Made by a program: the position numbers and the translations under genes
DNA from: Nemertoderma westbladi
Lineage: Eukaryota; Xenacoelomorpha; Nemertodermatida; Nemertodermatidae
Length of the DNA stretch: 49,300 nucleotides
Direction: 5' to 3'
Assembly (NCBI GenBank): GCA_032718475.1
Contig: JAUCBJ010000482.1
Coordinates: 1 to 49,300 of the forward strand
Shown here: in pieces, positions 19,694 through 29,336 of the stretch
How positions within the stretch are numbered: the stretch's first letter is position 1
Layout of the letters: every line of letters begins with the position of its first letter
The notes under the pieces: generated by a model
Told to the model about the DNA's origin: nothing
What the model saw: only the letters and a program-made list of their open reading frames with translations
Database searches by the model: none

Positions 19694-22600
19694 TTAGAAC
19701 TTGGGGAGAAGACGAGTCAGCTAGAGATTCCATCGACGACAGATGATAACGCCGGAAGGCTTGCGAGTCTACCTACCCCAATAACCTCAACAATACCTGT
19801 CGATATCGATGATGACGCGTTGAGAAATCATCAAGTGGAACAAGCTGCATTGGACAAAGAATTAACGGAGAAGACTATCAGGTGGTTAGAACAAGATACA
19901 GCTGAACCTGGTAGCTACGAACCATGTATGTCGGAACAAGAGAAACAATCTTTGAGGATCATGGAAGATACTATCCGCCAGACGGAAGACGGACATTATG
20001 AGGTAGGGATGTTATGGCGTAGCCAAAGTCCTAAACTCATAAATAACTATCCACTAGCTTTAAGACGTCTACACTCAATACGGCAACATCTATTAAAGGA
20101 CGAGAAAGCCCATCTGCAGTACAACACTCAGATGGAGACGTATTTGACCAAGGGATACGCTATCCGAATGACTAACCCAGAGATAGTGACTAACCAGACA
20201 TACTACTTGCCACATCACTTTGTGAGACACCCCGACAAACCAGACAAAGTACGTGTAGTCAATGACTGTGCTGCTCTGTTTGAGGGAATGTCCCTCAATA
20301 GCGAGTTGATGGATGGACCAAACATGAATAATTATCTTATGGGGGTGATTATGCGCTTCCGTCAGCGTCAAGTAGCTTTTACTTGCGACGTTGAAGCTAT
20401 GTTTCACCAAGTGAGAGCGTTAGAGCGAGACAGAGACAGTTTGAGGTTCCTCTGGTACCCGGAAGGAGACTTAAGTCTACCACCGGTGACTTACCAAATG
20501 CAAGTTCGCGTTTTCGGTGCCAGGGACAGCCCAAACTGTACAATGTACGCCCTAAAGCAAGCCGCTAGGGATCAGAAACACCTGTATGACCCAGAGATAA
20601 TTAAGATTGTGGAACGTGACTTTTACGTCGACGACGGTTTACAGAGTTGCGACACAGTAGAACGTGCTACTACAGTAGCACATCAATTACGGGACTGCTT
20701 AGCGGGCGGAGGTTTTAACCTCACCAAATTCGCCTCAAACAGTGCCGAATTAGTAGACTCATTCGGAACGACTGAGCGTGGAGGTGGTGACATAGACCTA
20801 GAGTTCGAACCACTACCGACGACCAAGGTGTTGGGGCTCTTTTGGGACCCAAACACGGACAACTTTCGAGTGAAGGTGAGACTGGACAGTCAAGAAAACA
20901 CACTGACAAAGAGATCATGCTTGTCAAAATTGAGCCGATTGTTCGATCCATTAGGATTCATCAGTCCAATAATACTGCAAGCCCGCATTTATATGCGCAG
21001 TATTTGGAAGGATGGACTGACATGGGACGAGCCGATCTCATCAGACCAAGTGGACTTATGGAAGACCTGGGAGGCAGAATTATCTTCGCTAGAGGATTAT
21101 TCCATACCCAGAGTCTACTTTCCATTACAAACAACATTTCCTGACAACTTGGAATTACATTGTTTTTCGGACGCCAGTGACAACGGTTTTGGTGTGGCAG
21201 CGTACTTGCGCAGACAAGTAGACTCAGAAGAATTCGATGTTTCGCTCATTACTTCTAAGGCAAAAACAATGCCTACTAAGTATATGACGACACCACGAGC
21301 TGAGCTACAAGCCGCAACCCTGTCCACCACCATCGTGAACCTTATACAGACAGAACTACAGTCAAGTTTACAGATATTTTATTGGACTGACGCGACATTG
21401 GTTTTATTTTACATAAACAACGACACACTTGAATTCAAGACATTCGTAGCTAACCGTCGCGCAGAAATTCTAGACCGTTCAATAAAGGAAGATTGGCGAC
21501 ATTGTCCCGGACCACAAAACCCAGCCGATATTGCGTCGCGAGGAATGATGCCTGAGGAATTCTGTAAACCGGAGAACAAAGAATTTTGGCAACACGGACC
21601 ACAATTCTTACAAAGATCAACACTAAATTGGCCACCACTATATGACAACAAGTCTAACACTATCCCTAAGGACGCCGAAATCAAAAAACCAAAGAAAGGG
21701 AAAGCAAAGAAAAAGACGGCGGCTAAACTCAAGAAGAAACCGAAGGCGAAATGGAAAGATATAACTTCAAAGGTCAAGAACGGAAGACTTGCGAGCCTTT
21801 CTACACCAGACATATCGCCAGACGGTCAACCAGACACGTTACTAGACAGCCAACCAGACATTTTGCCAGACATATCACAAAATGTTCTACCAGACACTAG
21901 TAACATATTGACAAACAGGAAAGCCGCAGTTTCCCTATTGGAGCGGCCTTCTATTGACAAACAGCCAGACACGTTACCAGACGTATCGCCAGACACGTTA
22001 CTAGACGGTCAACCAGACGTTTTGCCAGACACGTCACTAGATATTTCGCCGGATGTTCCGCGAAACATTTTACCAGACATGTCACAAAATGTTCTACCAG
22101 ATACTAGTAACATATTGACAAACAGTAAAGCCGCAGTTTCCCTATTGGAGCGGCCTTGTATTGACAAACTACCAAATTTGACACACTTGAGCAACCACAA
22201 GCACGGTGAAACCTCATGTATTACAGATGTGGGTAGTACCTACGCTAATGTAAATACAGGTGTTACTCTGCGCTCAAGAGACATACCAAACTTGCAACCT
22301 ATGGTGAGACCTGGGATTAATGTCGGCAGAAAAATAAGTTTACCGAAACCCACTGACCCCATAGAGTTCAAACCACCATTAACGATCGACTTACAAAGTA
22401 CTGACAACCAGGGTAAGAAGACGAAGAAGGACAAATTACTTGTAGACCCGGACGGATCAACAGTCGACAAGGGAATACTTACCGGCGGACCCGTGGGCCC
22501 TTCTAGTAAATCAAAACCTTCCAAATTCTTTGACTTACCTGATGACGTCACAAATACTCACGTCGACCGTATTGTAAACCTAACAGATTCTTGGACAAAC

Positions 22601-24070
22601 GCTTGCCGAAAATTAGCATGGATTGTACGTTTTGTACAATACGTTAAAGGCAAACGAGACTTTACACGTCGACTTACATTGGCTGAGATTGACAGGTGTG
22701 AAATTAAATTAATTCGCCATTACCAACTGCGATATTTCGCACGCGAATTCACATCTATAAATCAAGGTCAACCAATCAAGTCGTCACCAATATTGAGTTG
22801 GAGTCCGATAATTTATAATGGCTTAATTTGTCATAAATCTCGGCTTCAAAACATTGACTTTAACACAAACTTTAGATACCCAATAATAATACCGCAGCAT
22901 CACGAACTACAACGTGCAATGATACTGGACGCACATTTACATCTGAAACACGCTGGAAGACACCACTGTCTTTCCTACTTACGTACAAGATTTGTATTAA
23001 TTAGACCCAGTAAAGCATTAAGTTCAGTGACACGTACGTGTATTATTTGTAAAAAGGTACATTCTAGAATAGGTACCCAAGAAATGAGTGAACTTCCACA
23101 AGCACGACTTCAAGCATTCAGACCACCTTTTACAGAGACTGGAATTGATTGCTTTGGTCCCATACATACGAAACGTGGACGTATACTAGTAAAACGCTGG
23201 GGACTGATTTTCACATGTATGTCCAGTAGGGCAGTTCATATTGAACGTGTGATGGATCTTTCCACCAACGCGTTTATACTAGCATTGCGGCGATTTATCG
23301 CTAGACGCGGACTAGTGAAATGCTTGTACTCAGACCAAGGGACAAACTTTGTTGGTGCTCGAAATGAGATTGCTAGAGCCTTTAAGAAATTAGATCATGA
23401 TCAAATCTCGAACGAACTACAACCTCACAAGATTGTTTGGAAGTTTAATCCTCCAGATAGTCCATGGAGAGGCGGAGTCTGGGAGAGATTGATTAGATCT
23501 ATCAAAACGGCAATGGCAAAAGTCATTCCAGTAAACCACATATTGACAGACGACCAACTGACAACATTGTTTGTTGAAATCGAGGCAATACTAAATACTA
23601 GACCAATAGTATTAGTACCCGATGACAAACAATCCCAATTTGCTTTGACACCGGCACACCTGCTTATGCAGGCACCGACAACATTGACGCCTATTTCTAT
23701 TCCAATAGAAGGCGATAGCTACGGTAGAAAAGCGTGGAAAATCACGCAACTACTAGCTAACAAATTCTGGGAAATATGGCAAAACCATTATTTGCCCTCT
23801 ATTTCTGCCAGAACAACATGGTACAACAACACCCGCGCATTAAAGCCGGGAGATCACGTGCTGTTAGCGGAAGTGAATCTAAAAAGACGCTTCTGGATAA
23901 CAGGTGTTATTTTAGACACACATCCATCTATGGACGGAGTGACAAGAACTGTGACGGTACGGACAATTGACGGTCGTACAGTTGACAGACCGACTCAACG
24001 TCTCATACTTCTTGAAGAGACTCGTAACGAGTCTGGAGACTACAAATCTCCAACTAATATTAGTAAATAA
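19688..24070 (+). CDS. pol: BEL/Pao-type Pol: reverse transcriptase, RNase H, integrase
   Basis: 1460 codons, starting at a GTG; no early ATG, so expression probably uses a -1 frameshift from ORF1 or another route. The frame overlaps the end of ORF1 by about 40 nt, with no obvious slippery heptamer. RT is BEL/Pao-like: VRVVNDCAA, TCDVEAMFHQV (D234), and FYVDD with Y313, D315 and D316. RNase H: SDAS D495, AEL E539, WTD D568, and PAD near D614. Residues about 650-960 are a Lys-rich then Pro/Asp/Leu repeat linker, unusual for Pol. Integrase: zinc residues H1083/H1088 and C1118/C1121; catalytic D1154, D1216, E1266; then the C-terminal domain. An aspartic protease, normally N-terminal to RT in this family, is not seen. 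All catalytic residues are present, so it may be active. Confidence 0.93.
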   Translation: MSLELGEKTSQLEIPSTTDDNAGRLASLPTPITSTIPVDIDDDALRNHQVEQAALDKELTEKTIRWLEQDTAEPGSYEPCMSEQEKQSLRIMEDTIRQTEDGHYEVGMLWRSQSPKLINNYPLALRRLHSIRQHLLKDEKAHLQYNTQMETYLTKGYAIRMTNPEIVTNQTYYLPHHFVRHPDKPDKVRVVNDCAALFEGMSLNSELMDGPNMNNYLMGVIMRFRQRQVAFTCDVEAMFHQVRALERDRDSLRFLWYPEGDLSLPPVTYQMQVRVFGARDSPNCTMYALKQAARDQKHLYDPEIIKIVERDFYVDDGLQSCDTVERATTVAHQLRDCLAGGGFNLTKFASNSAELVDSFGTTERGGGDIDLEFEPLPTTKVLGLFWDPNTDNFRVKVRLDSQENTLTKRSCLSKLSRLFDPLGFISPIILQARIYMRSIWKDGLTWDEPISSDQVDLWKTWEAELSSLEDYSIPRVYFPLQTTFPDNLELHCFSDASDNGFGVAAYLRRQVDSEEFDVSLITSKAKTMPTKYMTTPRAELQAATLSTTIVNLIQTELQSSLQIFYWTDATLVLFYINNDTLEFKTFVANRRAEILDRSIKEDWRHCPGPQNPADIASRGMMPEEFCKPENKEFWQHGPQFLQRSTLNWPPLYDNKSNTIPKDAEIKKPKKGKAKKKTAAKLKKKPKAKWKDITSKVKNGRLASLSTPDISPDGQPDTLLDSQPDILPDISQNVLPDTSNILTNRKAAVSLLERPSIDKQPDTLPDVSPDTLLDGQPDVLPDTSLDISPDVPRNILPDMSQNVLPDTSNILTNSKAAVSLLERPCIDKLPNLTHLSNHKHGETSCITDVGSTYANVNTGVTLRSRDIPNLQPMVRPGINVGRKISLPKPTDPIEFKPPLTIDLQSTDNQGKKTKKDKLLVDPDGSTVDKGILTGGPVGPSSKSKPSKFFDLPDDVTNTHVDRIVNLTDSWTNACRKLAWIVRFVQYVKGKRDFTRRLTLAEIDRCEIKLIRHYQLRYFAREFTSINQGQPIKSSPILSWSPIIYNGLICHKSRLQNIDFNTNFRYPIIIPQHHELQRAMILDAHLHLKHAGRHHCLSYLRTRFVLIRPSKALSSVTRTCIICKKVHSRIGTQEMSELPQARLQAFRPPFTETGIDCFGPIHTKRGRILVKRWGLIFTCMSSRAVHIERVMDLSTNAFILALRRFIARRGLVKCLYSDQGTNFVGARNEIARAFKKLDHDQISNELQPHKIVWKFNPPDSPWRGGVWERLIRSIKTAMAKVIPVNHILTDDQLTTLFVEIEAILNTRPIVLVPDDKQSQFALTPAHLLMQAPTTLTPISIPIEGDSYGRKAWKITQLLANKFWEIWQNHYLPSISARTTWYNNTRALKPGDHVLLAEVNLKRRFWITGVILDTHPSMDGVTRTVTVRTIDGRTVDRPTQRLILLEETRNESGDYKSPTNISK
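21814..22175 (+). repeat. LPD/SPD-rich repeats in the RNase H-integrase linker of pol
   Basis: Many 12-21 bp units encoding [L/S]PD[T/V/I]. A longer repeat (VLPDTSNILTN, then KAAVSLLERP) occurs twice, at about 21880-21965 and 22087-22172. The copies are nearly identical in DNA, so the linker is expanding. No known domain. Confidence 0.8.
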
Positions 24071-24734
24071 TTAGGAGTTTACAAATAGATTTCCACGTAC
24101 CTGTACACTGTAGTAAGGACAGCGGTAGAATTCCATTGTCTTTTATATGTGAACATTGAGGGTAGTACCCTTATGTGTCACATAGGAGCGGGATTTGTAG
24201 GTATAAGAAATGGAATTCTACTTGGAACTCACAATATTGAGACATTTTCGAAAATTTAGACAATCCATTTGGATTTGAAAAATTTTAAAATTTTCTCCAG
24301 TGAATAGATTTCAGGGTACAGTCGGGTGGAACTTAAAATTAGAGAAACAAGAGAGGAAGACTTGCGAGCCTTTCTTAAAATTTTAATTAAATTTTACACG
24401 GTCTTGTTTCAATAAGTTACGTCAATAAATAGACTCCCCTATATTTATTACTAATTCTTGATTGCTTATTTTCTGATAATAGTTTGGGATCAAAAAGTGA
24501 GTATTTTAGACTCACAGCCAGTTTAGCCCAAATTCGTTTTTATTTCGGCAAAAAAAAATTTTAGATAAGAAGCAGCGTGTCATTAAAGAAACCCTAGATC
24601 TTAGGCTATGGGTAGGAGGTTAGAGCGTTGTCGAGCCCAAAGGGCAGACGAAACTCTCACGTCTCCTCACAACTAACTACAAACTCTGTTGTATTCCCTC
24701 TAGTAGTAATGATTATGTAACCACACCTCTAATT
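24071..24734 (+). other. noncoding spacer between pol and ORF3
   Basis: No ORF of note. It contains one near-palindromic motif copy (24357-24371). A pyrimidine-rich stretch ending CCCTCTAG (24696-24703), 31 nt before the ORF3 ATG, is a candidate 3' splice acceptor. Confidence 0.5.
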
Positions 24735-27700
24735 ATGGAGAAAGGGATACAAGGAGAGCCGAGATGGGGATATGATATCCAAGAGGAGGCAGCAGCGCCA
24801 TTCGAAAGATTTGGAGCCAAGGACTACACTATATTTGGTATAAAAGAATTATCAGAAAGTACAGCGAAACTCGCGAGAACTAAATATGACTCAAATGTAT
24901 TAAAGAGAAGACAAAATGCATTAAACGAAAGAATCGAAAGTTTGCGCAAAACCTTCAATGAACTTTACCCGTACGACGCTTTGTGTGATACGGGAGACAT
25001 TAGCGAAGACCCCGATACTGAAATTAGTCGTTTGTATCATACCATGCAATACCTAAAGGCGCACGAACCTATGCCCGCGGTACGCGATGAATTCGATGGA
25101 ATGCATCTTTACAGACGAACTCGAGGGGATGATAGAGAAACCAAGGAAGCATTTTCAGTTTATAAACTTTATTATCAATGCGGTTCTTGTATGCGCGAAC
25201 AACGAAATGCGATTCCGATGCGTTTGAATAAGGAAAATCCCGAACCGATATTGGCGAGGTGTTCGAACCATCAACAACTACGCTACCAGGAAGGAGGGTA
25301 TCCTTTATCGAATCCATATCATTCATTTGCTATGACCGGACCAAAGGCGGGAGAAACTGTCGTTTACCCACCCAAGGTTGTTGAACCCGATGTATTTGAA
25401 CTTACGCTGGACGAGGCAAATCAGTCAACCCGCGAAAAGAAAGAAGCTCTTAGCCTATACAGAGCCTACAAGGCTTTCGAGAAAGGTGAGATGGAAGAAT
25501 GGGGCGGAAGACTCGCGAGCCTACCTTACCATTGGACGTCACACGATCAAACTCCAGCTAAGGAGATGACACCGGAAGTTTTCGAGAGCATAAACTTTGC
25601 TCAAAACGTTATTCAGAGACTACAGATTGCATCCCCGGAGAGGACAAGAGAAATGCAACCATATAGTACTTCAACTACGAAACCATTGAGTACGACACTC
25701 AATTTTCCTATTAGTATACCAGTCCGACAGGATACGACGTACGAAATACCCATCGTGGATCATCCAGAAATCATTTCAAACTTGGAGTTTCTTCCTGCAG
25801 TTGTTTTCAGCGATATGAGTAAGATATATGATTTACGTAGACATATTACTCAAAAGGTTGTGTACAACGTTCCACCTCATATTCAAGACTTCAAGGAACT
25901 GGATAGAGCTGGTGCCGATATAGCTCCGAGTAATTTGAAAGGATATTTAACCAAGACGATTCGTTTATGGATTGGAACCGGAACCTTCGAGTCGGATACA
26001 GATATTGCCGCGGATTGGCGAGGTAAGGTTATTCGTTTCGAAGATGATAAGGACATAGAGAAGATTTGGCAACCTTCGGAAGAATTGTTGGATGAATGGA
26101 ATAGAACGTTTAGATCGTTTCAGGAAAATGGTTACATGTTTTACGATAACGAGGGCGGCAGTCATCAACAGAGTTTGACTTCTAAGACTATACAAATTAG
26201 AGCGGCGGACGGAGTCCTGCACGTTTTCAGTAGACAGAGGAGCGACAAACGAATGCCGATACCTCCAGCAAATACAAAGCGACACCATCTTATCACTGAC
26301 ATAGTAAAGAAGATGGACCAAGCTTGTAATATCGACGCTAGAATGCTACCGAAGATGGTAAGAAACATGATTTTAGATAAAACTGTTGTAAAGATTGGAT
26401 CAGGAGTAAGGGAGGACTTAATTAGCGACTTCGCCGGCATGACGGACAGCGATGACCGACTACCGACACCTTACGTCGACACTCGACCTCTTATTTTGTG
26501 GTCTATAGAACAGGGATATTTTCGTGAGTATAATACTCAGAAGACTGGAACTGGATACATTTCCTACCTGTTATTCAATTGGGATTATAAGGAAAGTAAG
26601 AGAACCAAGTATATTGAGACTTATGGAGAAGGTGATACTCCAGATATGAGTGAGTTTGAATCACAGCTCAAATGGAGAGGATGCGTGTATTGGGCTATTA
26701 CGTCACCTCCAAGAGCGGTCTTACAATATTATTTAGCAATAGAGTCGTCAGTAAATGTTTGCCTAATCGCCGACATTGTGTCTCGGACTCTCAAAAGACA
26801 TCCACTTTGTCTCGGAGAAGATCATACGTTCTACATGGAAGGGAGGATTCATACCGACGTGTTTAGACGATTCCTCGAACCCTTCTACAACTCCGACGCT
26901 CAGTGTAATGCCTTTACTCGAGCAGGATTTAGTATATTTCGAGACGTGTATCTTCGCTGTGCGGGATCTCTTATCGAAAGACCATCTATGTTTACATTGT
27001 TACCCTATGAAGGAGAACGTATCGTGGAGATTACGGATGAATCACGGCAGACGCGCGCGCCTATCGGTCACCTTGGTGATGATTTCGAAGTAACTACTAC
27101 GATCACTGACGATCCTTTAGAGGAACTTCTTGAGATAGAAAGGAACCTCCCGAAGAAATCTCAGACGGAGATTCGACAACTTGAAGCAACAGATGCTATA
27201 GTTTGTATACAACCTTCAGAAACCTACCAACCCATAGATCCAGATGATTACGATTATAGTGTGGGAGGAAGCGCTCGACCGATTGGAGATCTTATATACG
27301 AACGAGTGTGGTACCCTGCCAATACGATGTGTGGTAAATGTGGCGTCGCTGGACATCATATGACAAAGTGCAGTGGAAAGCACATTACTACGACTCAGCT
27401 AATCTGTGGATGGTGTGGAGATCAAGGGTCTCATACCTTTTATACTTGCTGGAGATTTATGGCTCAATGTACTTATTGCAATATAAAAGGACATCGAGCA
27501 TCTGAATGCCAACTAAGAGATATACCCTATGAACACGAATCTGTAAAACTCGTGAGAAAATTATTCGATGAGTGGGAAGATTTAGCCGACGAACATGTAT
27601 CGGCACAAAGAAGACGATTTCCGATGAGGGCGCATCTTGGATTTTGGGCGGTAAATCCCCAAACGATGATGTCGGAAGGATACATCTCCGCTATGCCCCA

Positions 27701-28460
27701 ATATGACGAACTTATCGAGGTAGTCGATATTTTGCCCCACGACAGTGGATTCCGAGTAGTGCGCGAGTATCTACTACAGATTCACCCGGATAACAAAAAC
27801 ACGTGGAATTTTCAGAAAGTCGTTAATCGCATCACGTATGGTGAATTCGATCGTTTCCGAACTGAAAAACGGAATAAAGGAGCTTGGTTAACCGTCGCAT
27901 GGGCGTACCGAGCCGCGTTTTACCATAAACGTATACGAGCGAGCGTATTCGAGGAAGAGGAGGTCCTAGAGGCGACAAATATACCAGCCACTCCGGTTGC
28001 GCCGTCTGCACGTCACCCTCGGGAGGACGGACAGGGTAGGATCATACGGGTCCAGAAAGTTAGCCAACAGTTAAAGAAGTCTATTAATATAGAAGAACGC
28101 AAGGGAGCTGAGCCGACCATTCGAATTACTCGGGATACGGTATCGCTTCCTAGAGAACCAACAGGAGGATCGGGACATACACCAGCTGATCAAAAGGGGG
28201 CGCAAGCTACTCTTGGGTCTGCGTCGTGCGCTTCTCGCGCGTTCCCAGACGTTCTACCAACTGTAGTGACAACTGATCGGTCACGAGGAATCGGTCGAGG
28301 TTTTGGGATGCCAAATAGACGAATTTGCGAGGAAATGGTCGCACCGTCTCTCAACGTCCAAACGAAACCAGTGACTCGCCCCACAAGTCCCATATCGCGA
28401 GCAAAGTCACCTGTGCGCAGTTTTCGAGGACGCGGCAGGGCTCGATCAACTAAGCGATAA
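24735..28460 (+). CDS. ORF3: DEDD exonuclease-like domain plus three zinc knuckles
   Basis: 1241 residues, intact, first ATG in frame. Residues 149-179 have C-X2-C-X23-C-X2-H, a possible extra zinc site. Residues about 440-700 resemble an RNase D/WRN/EXD-type 3'-5' exonuclease: FYDNE (D471, E473; Exo I), strands TIQIRAAD and LHVF, KIGSGVREDL (D561; Exo II), YVDTRPL (D582), and a Y666-x3-E670 at the Exo III position where Asp is usual. Three knuckles follow: C866/C869/H874/C879, C891/C894/H900/C905 (X5 spacing) and C912/C915/H920/C925. The tail is Arg/Gly/Ser-rich and basic. It occupies the env position but has no signal peptide or membrane segment, so it is not an envelope. A nucleic-acid-processing role is inferred. 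A diverged relative lies at 1-1818. Confidence 0.85.
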   Translation: MEKGIQGEPRWGYDIQEEAAAPFERFGAKDYTIFGIKELSESTAKLARTKYDSNVLKRRQNALNERIESLRKTFNELYPYDALCDTGDISEDPDTEISRLYHTMQYLKAHEPMPAVRDEFDGMHLYRRTRGDDRETKEAFSVYKLYYQCGSCMREQRNAIPMRLNKENPEPILARCSNHQQLRYQEGGYPLSNPYHSFAMTGPKAGETVVYPPKVVEPDVFELTLDEANQSTREKKEALSLYRAYKAFEKGEMEEWGGRLASLPYHWTSHDQTPAKEMTPEVFESINFAQNVIQRLQIASPERTREMQPYSTSTTKPLSTTLNFPISIPVRQDTTYEIPIVDHPEIISNLEFLPAVVFSDMSKIYDLRRHITQKVVYNVPPHIQDFKELDRAGADIAPSNLKGYLTKTIRLWIGTGTFESDTDIAADWRGKVIRFEDDKDIEKIWQPSEELLDEWNRTFRSFQENGYMFYDNEGGSHQQSLTSKTIQIRAADGVLHVFSRQRSDKRMPIPPANTKRHHLITDIVKKMDQACNIDARMLPKMVRNMILDKTVVKIGSGVREDLISDFAGMTDSDDRLPTPYVDTRPLILWSIEQGYFREYNTQKTGTGYISYLLFNWDYKESKRTKYIETYGEGDTPDMSEFESQLKWRGCVYWAITSPPRAVLQYYLAIESSVNVCLIADIVSRTLKRHPLCLGEDHTFYMEGRIHTDVFRRFLEPFYNSDAQCNAFTRAGFSIFRDVYLRCAGSLIERPSMFTLLPYEGERIVEITDESRQTRAPIGHLGDDFEVTTTITDDPLEELLEIERNLPKKSQTEIRQLEATDAIVCIQPSETYQPIDPDDYDYSVGGSARPIGDLIYERVWYPANTMCGKCGVAGHHMTKCSGKHITTTQLICGWCGDQGSHTFYTCWRFMAQCTYCNIKGHRASECQLRDIPYEHESVKLVRKLFDEWEDLADEHVSAQRRRFPMRAHLGFWAVNPQTMMSEGYISAMPQYDELIEVVDILPHDSGFRVVREYLLQIHPDNKNTWNFQKVVNRITYGEFDRFRTEKRNKGAWLTVAWAYRAAFYHKRIRASVFEEEEVLEATNIPATPVAPSARHPREDGQGRIIRVQKVSQQLKKSINIEERKGAEPTIRITRDTVSLPREPTGGSGHTPADQKGAQATLGSASCASRAFPDVLPTVVTTDRSRGIGRGFGMPNRRICEEMVAPSLNVQTKPVTRPTSPISRAKSPVRSFRGRGRARSTKR

Positions 28461-29336
28461 AAGGGAGGGCAAGGGTGGATGGAAGACTCGTGAGCCTTTC
28501 TTGTGAATTTGTGATTTATTTGAATTATATGTTTTATATTTAATTAGTAAGTTTTGTATTCTGGAAAACTCATATTTAGTAAGATTTATATTTAGTAAGA
28601 ATTTATGTTTGTAAGAATTTATATTTTATATTTGTGATTATTCCGAACTTATGCAATTTATATTGTTCCGAATACTATGCAATTTATATCTTGTAAGCAG
28701 TATTTGTATTTACAGTGAAATAGAAAGTAAGAGTAGATGGAAGACTCGTGGGCCTTTCTTATAGTTTCATTTGTAAAGTGTTATATTTTGTATTTAGAAA
28801 GTTTTATAGTTAGAAAGTTTTGTGCTTAGAAAGACTCATATTTGTAATTATTCCGAACTTATGCAATCTACATTTAGGCACGAAAGTATTTGTAATTATT
28901 TGAATTTATGCAATATTTCAGATGCAATAGTAGATGGAAGACTCGCGAGCCTTTCTTATGATTTTCATTTATTTGTATTTGTAATTGTTTGAATTTATGC
29001 AATATTGAGATGCAATAGTAGATGGAAGACTCGCGAGCCTTTCTTATAGTTTCATTTATTTGTATTTGTAATTGTTTGAATTTATGCAATATTGAGATGC
29101 AATAGATTTATATTGGTGAATTTAATTTAGATTTATATTGTACTTACTTAGTAAAGCCTTAACTACGTAAAGTTTGAATTTGTAATTATTTGTATCGAAT
29201 CATTATGTAGAAAGGAAGTATTGTTTGAAATTTAATTGTAAATATGTAAGTACGCCCTAAGTATTCTATAGTTTGATTGATTATTGGTGAAAACCGTATA
29301 TTTTATGCACGATAATATCCTGTTTTCATGGAGCGG
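28461..29336 (+). other. 3' noncoding region of the LTR element
   Basis: AT-rich, no ORF. It contains four near-palindromic motif copies (28483, 28741, 28938, 29026). An 88-bp unit (28928-29015 and 29016-29103), carrying one motif each, is tandemly repeated. Only GGAGCGG precedes the 3' LTR, so no convincing polypurine tract. Confidence 0.75.

Larger units (their letters stand above)
17241..29040 (+). repeat. dispersed near-palindromic motif AAGACTCGCGAGCCT, at least 13 copies
   Basis: Copies start at 17241, 19005, 19086, 19167, 19248, 19756, 21784, 24357, 25508, 28483, 28741, 28938 and 29026. The consensus AAG[A/G]CT[C/T]G[C/T]GAG[C/T]CT[T/A] is an imperfect palindrome centred on CTCGCGAG. 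It is read as KTREP/KTCEP in ORF1 and GRLASL[PS] in pol and ORF3 (another frame), and it also occurs in noncoding DNA. None was seen in the LTRs. Confidence 0.9.

Noticed and set aside
24955-24990. CDTGD in ORF3 as an aspartic protease active site
   Set aside because: The surrounding residues lack the hydrophobic-D-[TS]-G-A context and the second glycine-rich strand of retropepsins.
24735-28460. Envelope gene (its position after pol suggests one)
   Set aside because: No signal peptide, membrane segment or furin-like site; it is rich in nucleic-acid-binding zinc motifs instead.
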